Source of the DNA: Serilophus lunatus
Lineage: Eukaryota > Chordata > Aves > Passeriformes > Eurylaimidae
Direction of reading: 5' to 3'
Assembly (NCBI GenBank): GCA_013399895.1
Contig: VXBA01001018.1
Span: 87,466 to 151,465, forward strand
Length of the DNA: 64,000 bases
The notes beneath the pieces were generated by a model that made no database searches, was not told the origin of the DNA, and saw only the letters and a program-made list of their open reading frames with translations. The stretch's first letter is position 1. The number at the start of each line of letters is the position of its first letter. Position numbers and translations under genes: made by a program. Shown piece after piece: positions 25,825 to 37,481 of the stretch.

Positions 25825-25892
25825 AAAAACAAAACAAAAAAAAACCCAACAAAAAAACCCCAAACAACAAAAAAACCCAAAACAACAAACCC
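25825..25892. repeat. A-rich low-complexity tract with four C-runs
   Basis: Plus strand is A-rich with CCC or CCCC at 25845, 25858, 25876 and 25890. The transcribed (minus) strand is therefore T-rich with four G-runs, separated by 10-14 nt. Confidence 0.8.
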
Positions 25893-26501
25893 AACAATCT
25901 CTTATTGTATTTCATTAATGATACTACATAAAGAACACATCTCCAAAATTAAGCAATTTTAAAATTCTAAGTATCAGTGATATGGTTACAAAAAAAAAAT
26001 CTCTTTCATCCATATGCTGATATGAGAAGATAATTGTTTTATCATAAAATGTGGTGGTACATGTCTCTCTATAATAGCATAGAATCTGATCTAAAATAGA
26101 TATTAAGCAAATAATTAATGTGCAAGTTAAACACACAAACCAACAAAGATCAGAAATCTGAACTCAAAAATGCATTGACTGCAACTGAGAAATCACTCTA
26201 TAAAAATCCTAAGGATGTGTATTTAAAATCCATTTAAAAATTACATTCTAAATGTGAAGAGCACTGTGATGCTCACAGAAAAAGCCTCCAGCCTAAGAAC
26301 AAGAATTAATTAAAAAATTGCAATTTGGAGAATATACTTGAAATGAACAGAAATGTCAGTCTGGAAAATGGTGCAAGTGTCCTTCAAGTCACTTTGCAAT
26401 AGTTAAAAATGAGTATTTTGTTTGCAGTAATTTGAACAACAGTAACTCAGGCTGTTTGTCCTGTTTTAGATTATATTTTTAAACACGACAATTTCAAGCA
26501 G

Positions 26502-26555
26502 AAATTAATTAGCACTAATTACTATTAAGACAGTATTAATTAATAATAAGATTAA
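26502..26555. promoter_or_regulatory. Cluster of TAAT-core homeodomain-like motifs
   Basis: Within about 55 bp there are several TAAT/ATTA cores, including ttaattag, ctaattac, ttaattaat and gattaatg. Homeodomain proteins bind TAATTA-type sites. In AT-rich DNA the cluster may be chance. Confidence 0.2.
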
Positions 26556-27786
26556 TGCTAAATCCTTGAAGTTACAGTTCTTCCTTTGCCGATACCATAT
26601 TTCTGCCTTCTTCTCCATCCCTAACAATTCTGTAAGAAGAAATAGAGGGACACATTGGCTCCACACTCTGCCAAGCCAACAGCTCTATTTTGTAGCTCTT
26701 TCTCAGAAAAATTCCGTCTCACTGTGCAAACTTGTGCAATATCTCCTGCTGAGTGACAGCTGGGAAATAACCTACAGATTGGAATGTCTAAGGGGTATCG
26801 GTGATTAATGTTGCCCTTAAGTGGTTTTCTTGTCAGAAACCACTTAGACCTTCCCTTAGAGACCTTCAAAGTTACGTGTTTGTTTCCAGGCACCCTGCCA
26901 TGACCCACTGGTGTGACCTATGCTAATTATTGTTCAGATTTTTCAGACTGGAGCTGCTTAAATCTATGAGGAAACACTTCTTTTATTCTACATTATATAT
27001 ATTTATTAACATGATTTAACTTAGAGAGAAGCCAAACAAAGCATCAGTACAAAGTCTCTATAGAAAATAAAAGGCACTGTTTGTAATGTTTAAATATCTA
27101 AAATTATTCTAAAGCTGACAAGGAGTATACAGACTAATAAGTTAAACTGTAACTAAATTTATAGGACATGTTGTGGGCTTCAAAGCAATCCACTTTGAAT
27201 TTTGTTAAGCCAGGCATGAAGGACATTGTAAAAAATTTTGACAGTATTATAAAAATATTAGTAATTCACTGTCACTGAAGGACTTTCACTTAGGAATATA
27301 AACTCTGGTGGCAAGTGTGTTTCTTTCTCACAAAAAAAATGAATGAATGTGCTGCTGGACTTTTCCTCAAAATGTCTTTTTTCCTAGATACTTCTAACGG
27401 TGACAGTGATATCTCTGTATATTCTACCAGAATAAAGAAGACATGCTGGACAATTACAAAGACAGTATGGTTAAAATTTAAAATGCTGATGCATACCTAT
27501 GTTTTTTCCAAGCACTGTGTATCTACAAGTTAGCACGCATTTCTAGAATAATAACAAATTTATCTGAATTTTGGATCAAAATTCAATATCTAAGCACTCT
27601 GACACTCCTAATTCTGTAGATCATGAACAAGTTTTCTGAAGATAAAGGGTACTATCACACAGGTGCAACATGCCATCATCACACACATCTGGGATAGCAT
27701 GAGATACACAAAATGTGCTGCCTTGTACATGAAGGAAGAGAGAAAGCATTTGGATTTTGGCAACTCCTATTTTTCTGTGAAGGAAT

Positions 27787-28264
27787 GATATAGAATTATA
27801 TATATAGGTTGGAAAAGATCTCTAAGACCACCAAGTCCAACCATTAACCCAACACTGACAAGACCCACCACTAAACCATGCCCCCAGGTGCCGCATATGC
27901 ATGACTTTTAAATAATTCCTGAGATGATGACTCCACCACTTCCCTCAGGCAAGTTGTTCCAGTGCTTGACAGCACTCTTGGTGAAGAAATGTTTCCTAAT
28001 ATCCAATCTAAACTTCCCCTGGTGCAACTTGAGCACATTTCTTCTTGTCCTATTGGAACACACTGATCTCCGCCTTGCTGCCACCTCCTTTCAGGTAGTG
28101 ATAAGGTCCCCTCCAGCCTCCTATACAATCCCAGCTCCCTCAGCTGCTCCTCATAAGACTTGTGCTCCAGAGCCTTCACCAACTCCTTCTCTGGACTTGC
28201 TTCACCACTTCAATGTCTCTCTTATAGTGGGGGGCCCAAAACTGAACATGGGATTTGAGGTGTC
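27787..28264 (-). mobile_element. CR1 LINE 3' end, antisense to plus, about 480 bp
   Basis: Plus strand runs from tagaattatatatataggtt through ggaaaagatctctaagacca and ccagtgcttgacagcactct to ggggcccaaaactgaac. This is the reverse complement of the last ~480 bp of a typical bird CR1. It is 5'-truncated, as usual, and among the better-preserved copies here. It inserted in the SNTG1 last intron in the same orientation as the gene. Confidence 0.92.
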
Positions 28265-29477
28265 TTGAAAGTCACCTGCCATGCCCTGCTTCCACATTAC
28301 TGCTTGGGAATGCAGAAGTGAAAAGCCATAATGCATTGGTGCAGTGGCTTCTCAAATTTCTGGTTTTGTTCTTTGCTGTGAGGTCTCATTTTACTACATT
28401 CTGATTATTCCCTGTGTAATATAACTGGACAAAAATAATAATAAAAAATAATAAAAAATGTTTTACACTGTGTTTCTCCTTAGAACAGTGGGTCTCCAGG
28501 CCATCTGAAAAAAATAGCTGCTTTTAAAAGATGATGAAAGCTGTGGCCATGAATATGCATCACAACCTTTAACAGATGTTTTACAAAATTTCCATCATCT
28601 GATTCCAAATGAAGCCTGCATACAGTATGCATGAAATCTAGCATTACAAGCATTTCTGAAAATCTGATTAACATTTCCTAATGACTCAACAGTTCCACAA
28701 ATTACCTCTAACTCAGTAATGTAAAGTCAAAAAAATTGAGGCTAGACAGTTCCACATCCCCTCATACTGAACAGTGCTCTAAATCCATGTAAGGTTTAAA
28801 GGCGGCTATTGAAGGGGGCTATCCATAAAATTGTAAGCTAACCAGTGAGTGTTCAAAGTATATGATCCAAGAACCTTCACATTCATTTTATAGCCACATT
28901 TATCTACATTTCTTAGACTAAGCAATATTCTTAATATGTAAACAAATTGGAATTGCTAGAAGTGTTCACTATAAATGCCATAGCATCTTCCAAAGAGAAT
29001 ATAATCTGAAATCTTTGGTCGTAATACAGTTGATATGCTTTGATTACCAAGGAAATGAAATGAAAGTAACAAATTTTTATTTTCAAATTGATTAATGTGA
29101 AAGTTTGAATTCATAGTAAAGAGAAGCAATCACAGAACATGACAGCATATGAATAAGCATGCTACTAAGTTTGTATAATATTCTGTCTTCATAAGGTTGA
29201 AAGTAGAATTTCTATCCCAATAAAAGGTAGGCAGATTTTTCCAGAAATAAAGCTCTATTCAGTTTGAGGGGGAATAACAATAGGTTCAATAAAGGTAGCA
29301 GGGTATTTCTAAGGCTTATAAAGTGACTTGCATAACAGATACAATTTAAAACATAAAAGCATTTTCATGAAAACTATTTTTTTTTCAAAATTTAAATTTC
29401 ATACTTTGTTTTTATCTTTTTAAGAATTTAATTCAGTGTTAAAAAATACTCTAATTTTACTAATTAAAGAAAAGTAA

Positions 29478-29540
29478 CTAACCAACCAAAAAACAAACAG
29501 AGCAAGTAAGAAAACAAACCAAACCAAACCAAAAAATGTC
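29478..29540. repeat. AACC/AAAC-rich low-complexity tract
   Basis: Repeated aacc, aaac and accaa units (for example aaaccaaaccaaaccaaaaa). T/G-rich on the SNTG1 transcript strand. Confidence 0.7.
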
Positions 29541-30932
29541 CCATTCTTAGACTCCTGTGAATATTCTTCAGTCCTAAAATCATGTGTTATTATGATAGCA
29601 ATAGTGGACAGGTATTAGAAAAATAATTATGACTTTCATCTTTCATCTATACATACAAGCAAAAGAAAAGTTTACATTTAGTTCCTTAAGAGAAATTCAT
29701 CCTCAGGACATTAAGGTAGGTTGTATTTTCTTATTATAGGTGAATAAAAGTTCAGGACAATTGAAAAAAATTGGGAAGGAAATCAAAAGTAAGAAAATAT
29801 TTATCTTTGAGATTCAGGAGAACAAGAAGAAAGCCATGGTCACCACATTTCATTTGATTGAATGAGAACTTTTACATACCTTTATTGTATTGAGTAAAAC
29901 ATTCAAAATCAAGTAAATAGCTGCCGAGTAGAAAATAATTAACACCAAATATAGAGAGACATTGAAGAAGGAAAAATTGATGCTTAATGCAGCTATTGGC
30001 AATAAAACTCATTAAGTGTCCCAAAAATAATGCATAAAAAAGCTACTTTACGTTATTATACTGTATATGTTTAGCACTTTTAGACAATTTATTAACTGTT
30101 TCTTTTTGGCTTATGGAACTGTATTATCATCACATTCAGTCAGTAATATTTCTTTGACATTGTCAGAAAAAAATGGTATAAGAAATGCTTCAAAAGCAGG
30201 GCTTAAAGACAGACAAGAAAATAGTCTTTAGGTTTACAATAAAATTGGGATTCTAGTTAAAAGCACTTCAATCCAAACTGAGGCAATTTCAGTTATCAAA
30301 GACCTGGGGAGATCACTTCTCACGCACATTGGGACAGTAAATGCCCTATTCTCAAAAGACATAAACTGAGATAAGCATAAATCTCTCACAGCTACTGTTT
30401 TCATGAACTAACTCTTGAATCAAAAGCACAACTGAAAATACAACTTTTCTGGTTTGCATTGGACACAAAATACAAAGATTCAGTCTTGTAAGGGAATACG
30501 TGTTTAATCCACACTTTTTCTCCCTGAGAACTAAAAGCAGATTCCAGACTTGTGCTAAGTTTTGTCTCCAGGTTGACTTAGGGATACATTTTGCACAATT
30601 TCTTCATGATACCGGATGAAAAACAGGGCATTCAAGCTCCCAGTTAGTTTTATCAAAACGACAAAGAAGACAGTTGGTAAACGTGCATAAAACCGTATAT
30701 ACCGAGTCCTGTATTTAATTAATTTTGAATGTAATTACATCTCTGAAAATGCCTTAAAATAGAAAAAAGTTTAAGTAATTGATTCTCTTTTCTTCAATTT
30801 CTTTGGTTTCCTTTGCATTCTTTGAGCATTGATCTAATATTTCTAAGTGTCTTAGTTTATTATGCTCCTCCACTCCCCTAGCTACTTTCAAAATAGTATA
30901 TTGCTGTTATACAAACATTGTATTGTTTTTAC

Positions 30933-31043
30933 CTTTGCTTCAATTTGTTTAGTATCTTGGTTTTGAAACAAAAATTTGATTTTGCTCTTCCCATCATCCG
31001 ATGAACCTTTGAGCTGGGAAAACTTGTACCTCCAAAGCACAGC
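30933..31043 (-). CDS. SNTG1: SNTG1 coding exon (penultimate), syntrophin C-terminal region
   Basis: This 111-bp exon encodes 37 residues, AVLWRYKFSQLKGSSDDG onward to DTKQIEAK. The acceptor is a strong pyrimidine tract ending cctttag before GCTGTG; the donor is GCAAAG followed by gtaaaaac. Phase 0 on both sides. It continues the C-terminal module with a WRYKFSQLKG strand and a KIKFLFQNQDTKQIE strand, separated by an acidic GSSDDGKS loop. This LFQN-DTKQIE block is characteristic of gamma-syntrophins and directly precedes the ELEFSNLF helix in the final exon. Confidence 0.96.
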
Positions 31044-34000
31044 CTAAAGGAAAAAAAAAATCCAAAGCAAAAAAAATCATACACAAGCAAGTCAACTTAG
31101 TTATCATTGAAAATAGTATTAGAAATAGCTGACCTCCTTCCAAGAGAAGTTTTAACCTCTCTGTGGTACATAATTAAATGAATGTAAGGTTTGTGGTCAG
31201 ATGTTTCTTATTCTTTTGATCATATGGATGTATTATATTTTGTCAGTATTTGGTTCACATCTCTCAGACTACATTTGTAAGAGTTATGCTGAAATTCCAT
31301 TATCTTTAATAGTGATTAATAAAAAAAAAAGGATTATAAAATCACTGTCATCTCAAAAGCTATTTTTTTTTCTGATGATGTGTGGATTCCCTACTCTCTC
31401 TGAAGTGATGACCCGACATAAAAGTCCCCTTTTTTTCTTTCTACATTGAAAACTCTAGTATTAACATAAAGGGCATATCAAATTAAAAGCAAATTCCAAA
31501 TTTTAAATGATAAAATAACAAAAGAAAACTCTGTAATGAGAATGTATTTTGAGTTTACTTATGAGAGCTCTAATGAGGAATTTGGCAGCTCATTAATTCT
31601 AACCATATCGGTGTCCTTTCAAGTAATTATATTATGAATTACATTGTGTGTCATTGAAAAAAGAAAACCAGATTGCCCTACAGAATGAACACACAACCAA
31701 TAAAATTTCCGGCACTCTAGAAAAATATCCCTTTTTTTTTCAATGCATCTAACATGAATTTATGTAGAAAAAAACCTATTTCGATTACTTTGCTTATAAA
31801 AAGTGCTACTTTTTCTTGTAAGTCTGCGCAGCATCATTTAAAGATATCTCCTCACCCTTCAGGTATTTTTGAGCATTAAAATTTTTCATCGTAATATCAG
31901 TAGTATTTCACATAATTAGAAGGTCATCATCATTCACACTGAGCTGTTACTTTGAGGAGACATTAATTTCACGGGCACCAGGCAACACAGAAACTTGAGG
32001 CAACCCTTTTGTCTAAGGGTTTGTAAATTATTTCCTCTCAGTGGCATAGGATGACTGTTCCATCTGTGCCCTTTGTCTTTATCTATGAATGATTTAGAAT
32101 CTACTGGGAATTAAATGGAATATAAGGGAGATCAAATTTTTAACTGTCCTAAGTCTGTGCAAGAAGAGTTGGTCCCTTTTCATGTTAATGACTGACAAAA
32201 GTCTCTCACCTGCACCAAGCTAAATAAAGTTTGCTATGTTTGTCTTAGTAATCTGAAGAGGAAAGAAATCAAAAGGAGAGCATCTTAACTGCGCACAATG
32301 CACAAGGTAAGTGCTAGGTTTTTTCTTCATTCCAAATTCTCTCTATATAATTACCCCTTCCAAATAAAAACCACCTAGTCTCAGCACCACTTTCATTCTA
32401 TGTGACAGCCGAGCTCCCATCTGCCACAAACAGAGTTAAGGATATTCTGTTTCAGATAAACTAGGGTAATGTGATAATTTATGAGAAAATGCATTTGTTT
32501 CAGATGCTGTTCTGCTGAGTCCACCAATCTGTGCTACAGAAAGTAAAACAGCTTCCCTCCTATCTAGGTAAGTGCAATTCCTTTGACCTTGTTTGATCAA
32601 CAATATTTACTTAAGAGTTCAAAACAAAACAAAACAATTCAGTATAGCATTCAGGTGGTTATATTCCGATCTACTTTGTGAACTCCTTTTTTTACAGATC
32701 TGTGTAACTTCAAAAGTCTTGTCAGAAGTTCAAGACCACTGCCTTTCTTCAGGAACAGCAAAGCTATTTAAGCATGTGATTTCTTAGATGAGAAATGTAA
32801 AGGTCATTTATTGTCTCTTTATCTAAGGAGAAAACAATCAAAGAAATGAGCTACCATCTTTCTCTTCTCTGATGATGAAGTTAGGAGAGAGGTGCAGCAT
32901 TAACAAGGACCTTTAGATGGGCAGGCAAAATCCTAGGTTATCTGGCCTTATTCCCAGTTAGATTGATTTTGAGTGAAGATGAAGGATCTATAGAACTGCA
33001 GTACTTTGACATTTCCATACAGTTTTGCCATGCACTTCATTCCCACTCAGAGGAAAGAGAATGACAGTCACACCAAACCACAAGCAGAACTCAGGAACAC
33101 ACTTTCAATTTATGCATAACATTGGTTTTGAAAACTCCTACTTAGCAATGGCTCTTAAGTACCCTGCAAAATCAGGTCTATAGAGTGGAGAGGACTAATC
33201 CCAACAAAACTGCACTTCAACCATCAGGATACCAAAACAAGCTCCAAGAACTGACAGTCTCTTAGCAGAGATGATTAAACACTCTTCATCTAAAGTGTAA
33301 GGAGTAAAAGTGCTATTGACAATGCATGAAATGATTCCCATGTGAAACAGAATTATCTGTTCCTTTCAAGCAATCTTCAACAAAGATGTCCACATGAGGG
33401 AGAGTTCTTTTTACAAAAAAAGAAGAGTAGGGAAACATTGTGAATTTGAAGTTATTAAGTGAGGAATACAAAGTATTTCAAATGAATCATCCTGGCAATA
33501 TCTTTTAGAGAATCTCTGAATAACAATTTCTACATCCCAGATTAAACTGGTTCCCTCTAATAGACTCTGGATGTGCCTCTACTCCAGTATACAACAAAAT
33601 ACAACACTAAAATTGTAACAAAGTAGCTTAAGCTACTTTAACTAAATTTTGCTATCAAATTCTAGATGGCAAAAACTGGATAAATTAGTTAAGCAAATGC
33701 CCAGTAAGATCCATTTAATTCCTTTCTTCTGCCAAAGGAGCTGAAGCGCTGCCATGTGTAGCTAGAACTGCACATTTTGCATGGGTAGCAGATGTACAAG
33801 ATGTTTCAGAATGCTGTGACTGCCCTTAAAACACAGTGCTTGGGGATGCTGGATTACTTTCTCATATGTTCTGAGCATGGCTCTTTTCTTCTTTTCATTT
33901 TTATTACTGCAAAATGCATAAGCAGTGAACAAGAATCAGACCTATCCTTTTTCAATGACTACTTCCTAGTGCCAAAGCAAGAGAAAGGAGAGACCAGATA

Positions 34001-34786
34001 CACTCAGATAAACACCCAGCTTCACACAGATGTGCAGCTACAGCAGTGACAAAAACACATGAGACAGAGTTTCGCGTGTTGTTATCTTTCATGTTCCTGA
34101 CTTCAGTGTAGCAGTGCTCACTGTGATGACTGTTCTGAATTCTAATTTTAAAGGCTAATTCTCCTGCATTAGTAATAGGTACTCTTAGGAATACCGATCT
34201 ACTACACTGTCACTGTAATGATGTCTTATGTTTTTGAATATCATGGTTCCTCAGAATGGTTGAGGATGCTCAAATGCTTGCCTCGAAGAGTTAGCATAGG
34301 TTGTTATAATTTTGTACTAATATATATATAGTACATATATTGACTTCGAAGCATTAAGTACATTTGTAAATCATGCTGGCTTTTTCACAAATTGCCAAAC
34401 ACCTAAATATGTATCATATAAATTATTCCTAAATCAGTTTTCATGAATTATAAAATACAGGCAGAAGTACTTATTGGTTTGAAGGTGCAGTGTTATTGAA
34501 CTCAGTACTCTATAATACATTCTGATAGGGCTTTTTTTAGCTGATAAAAGCAGCCTGCTCTCTTCCTCATGAACTGTGCATAACTTGCATCACTGAGAAT
34601 ATTTTATAGGACTATATAGCATTCTTAAAAAGCAATAAATTTTTGTATATCGTAAAACAGGTTTGACAGGTGGACTCTGTGCCAATTACTTTAAAGCACA
34701 AAATGCAACCAAATTAAAAATGGTACTCTTGTAAATAGTAGCATCAGCTACTCGTGCGGGTTCTGAGAGACCTTTCAAGTTGAGGC

Positions 34787-34794
34787 ATGCAAAT
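34787..34794 (+). promoter_or_regulatory. Octamer-type motif (ATGCAAAT)
   Basis: An exact consensus POU octamer inside a SNTG1 intron, flanked by a 6-bp inverted repeat (aggcat at 34783-34788 and atgcct at 34800-34805). A single 8-mer can occur by chance, so function is only possible. Confidence 0.2.
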
Positions 34795-35890
34795 TTATGA
34801 TGCCTTGATGGAAGTCCAGGATGACTATTTATTGCCTTGAAAAATGAATCCTCATTCAGTGACCAAAAATAGAATTTATGAACAACCGCAAGCAGTCCAA
34901 GTCAGAAAGAGGGGACCAAGGTAATAGCACATGTTAAAAATACCACCATCTTCAAAATTTGCATTATTCCAGTGTGGCTGCATAAAATCTGACATAATTA
35001 ATCCATAATTAATCTAGTCTTTTTGAACAAATAGGTATGTAACATGCATAAAATTGAAAACAACCAATAAGATATAAATCCTTTTCCCAATTATTATTCA
35101 CAGATTGCTTAGGCAGTTTTTTTGCATTTTATACCATTTAATAAAATTAGCTACAAAAAGTGTCAGAATGCAATGCAAACAAATAAACAGCACAGACAAG
35201 TCGACAAACTAAAGACTTCTCTTGAGAAGCTATTAAATTATTGTAATAAGAAATCATCAAAAGCAAAATCCTGTATTCAGTGAAATTAATAGGATTTTTT
35301 TCCTGTGACATAAGCGAGACCAGGATTTTCCACCAATACTTTTTAATGAGAAATATTTTATTTATATGTAATCATTTAGAGCTTATTTGTTCTAGCCTTT
35401 GCAACCAAATTACTGCCTATTATCTTCTGCTAGTGATATTTTGCTATGATTACCCAAGGATTCTCTCTGTCTGTATATTTTTGTTTTATAGTTGGGACAT
35501 AAATGCAATACATAAATGACACATGAGTGAAAAACTATTGACTTCTATACTTGCTGATGTTTTTCACAGTCACACAAATGAAAAAAAAGTATTATTTTTA
35601 TTCTTTGCACTAATGCTACATCTAGAACACGTATTCTACAAGGGACCTTAGAACATACTTTTCTATTCATATTATATGTCACTTTGCTACTCATTCCCAG
35701 AATCCTGGACTAAACCACATACAATTTTGATGACATCAGAAAAAAATTACTTCCTATCTAGATAAAGGCATCAGAAATGCAGGAATACATCATAATTTTC
35801 TTAGTTGAGGTTATGACTGGGAACATTAGTTAGAGTTTTGTTTTGTTTTGGGTCAAGGAGTTGTTTTACCCTAAATAGAGACTGAATTAC

Positions 35891-35921
35891 CAAAAAAAAA
35901 CCCCAAAAAAACCCCAAACAG
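35891..35921. repeat. A-run/CCCC low-complexity tract
   Basis: Two CCCC runs separated by A-runs (aaccccaaaaaaaccccaaa). Same style and same strand as the tracts near 25.85 kb and 52.6 kb. Confidence 0.75.
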
Positions 35922-36299
35922 AATAAATTGGTGACTTTATTTTTACTTATCATGCTTTAAACAATATGCATAGAAATGTGAGTGTCTGACTAGTCCATGG
36001 CTCTATGATAGCTTTATGATTTAGGAAGGATATAGAGGACATTTTGCACTGCTGTTAGGAAAGAAAAGCTGCATTTTGTCAACACAGGAATCTCCAAGCA
36101 GAAGAAATTTAATTTGTGTCCTATGGTTTCAGTGAAGAACTATCTTCAACTTGTTATATAACAGTCTTGCCCCTTCTGAATTGGATTATGTCCTATGGAC
36201 CAGCTCTGTTCTTGCAGAATGATTTACAATTAACAAACTTGTGCAAAGTGTTTGCACCAAATATTGCAATGGCATCATTTCACCTGTCAGTGGAAGCCA

Positions 36300-36688
36300 C
36301 ATGAGGAGCAGCTGAGGTCACTTGACTTGTTCAGTTGGAGAAGAGGAGACTGAAGGGAGACCTCATAGCAGTCTACAACTTCCTCATGAGGAGAAGCAAA
36401 GGGGCGGGCACTGATCTACTATCACTGTTGACCAGTACAGGATCCAAAGGAACAGCATGAAGCTGAATTGAGGAGGTTTTGGCTGGATGGTAGGAAGAGG
36501 TTCTTCACCCAGAGGGTGATTGGGCTCTGGAACAGGCTCCTCAGGGAAGTGGTCACAACACCAAGCCTGACAGAGCTCATGAAGCGTTTGGACAACTCTT
36601 TCAGGCACATGATTCTTGGGCCAGCAGTTGGACTGAATGATTTTTGTGAATCCTTCCCTACTCAGGATATTCTACAACCCTGTGAAAT
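36300..36688 (+). mobile_element. CR1 LINE 3' end, about 390 bp
   Basis: Sense CR1 text is clear: atgaggagcagctgaggtca, ggttcttcacccagagggtg, gggctctggaacaggctcct, gaagtggtcacaacaccaag, then a degraded tail tcaggatattctacaaccct. 5'-truncated. It lies opposite to SNTG1 transcription. Short open frames here (for example 36384-36610 minus and 36468-36743 plus) are repeat-derived. Confidence 0.9.
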
Positions 36689-37451
36689 GCAGGTTTTCTT
36701 TATACTTTCCATTGACGTGAATCACACAGGTTTTATTATGTAATAGCAAAAGAAGCTTGGCCTTTGGTAGAATGCTTGGAAAAAACCTGAAACCGTCTAT
36801 CAGTGTTTTATAATTATTAGACAGCTACATCTCATACCACCTATAAATGGTGGTATAAACAAAGAAACCATCTTTATTAAGGAAAGGATGTCAGAGGTTA
36901 CTTCTCAAATTCTAATTTCAGCAAATCCATTTGCTGTCTTTTCCTTTGCATCTTCAAAAAGATGTAGCTGTACTTTTCCAACACTGCCTCCTTTTTCTGC
37001 ATACTCTGACTGATTGAATTATTCTTCCTTTTAGGTTTTTAAGGCAATATTTAATTTGGTATATTATGGCTACATATGGTAACAGTATACTAATGGGCAT
37101 GCTCAAATTCTTAGCAGACTGCGCATGGCAGATGAACGACCCAAAACAGGAAGGACCAGGAAAGGTAGAAGCTTTCACTGAAGGACAGAGGGCTCAGAAA
37201 TACAGCTAATCATAACATGCCTTCTGAAGATTGTTGGAGAGAATACTGACTAATAAACCTTTGTTGACTGGCAGAGACTCTTTAAAATGTCTTATAGCTA
37301 GAGTTTCAGTTATCCAAAAGGAATAGCAGTTAGAAAAACAAACTATCTTAAGGTATAAAGTTCGTTTTGTAATAACAGTAAAACAATTTCTCTTGTACAT
37401 GCCATGGCTTTCTGTGACTTATTCTTGGGGGGTTCATGCTCATTGCCACAG

Positions 37452-37481
37452 TATATATACATATATATATATATATATATT
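37452..37481. repeat. (TA)n microsatellite
   Basis: About 30 bp of alternating T and A with a single C interruption. Confidence 0.9.

Larger units (their letters stand above)
22725..30932 (-). other. SNTG1: SNTG1 last intron, 8.2 kb
   Basis: GT-AG intron before the terminal exon. It contains a CR1 3' end (27787-28264), an ATT microsatellite (24825-24855) and an A-rich tract with C-runs (25825-25892). It also has a unique, transposon-free block around 24.6-25.15 kb and a cluster of TAATTA/ATTAAT motifs at 26502-26555. No further exon was recognised. Confidence 0.85.

Noticed and set aside
26566..26908. 95-codon minus-strand and 80-codon plus-strand frames as a gene
   Set aside because: Overlapping frames on opposite strands with no recognisable family; probably chance.
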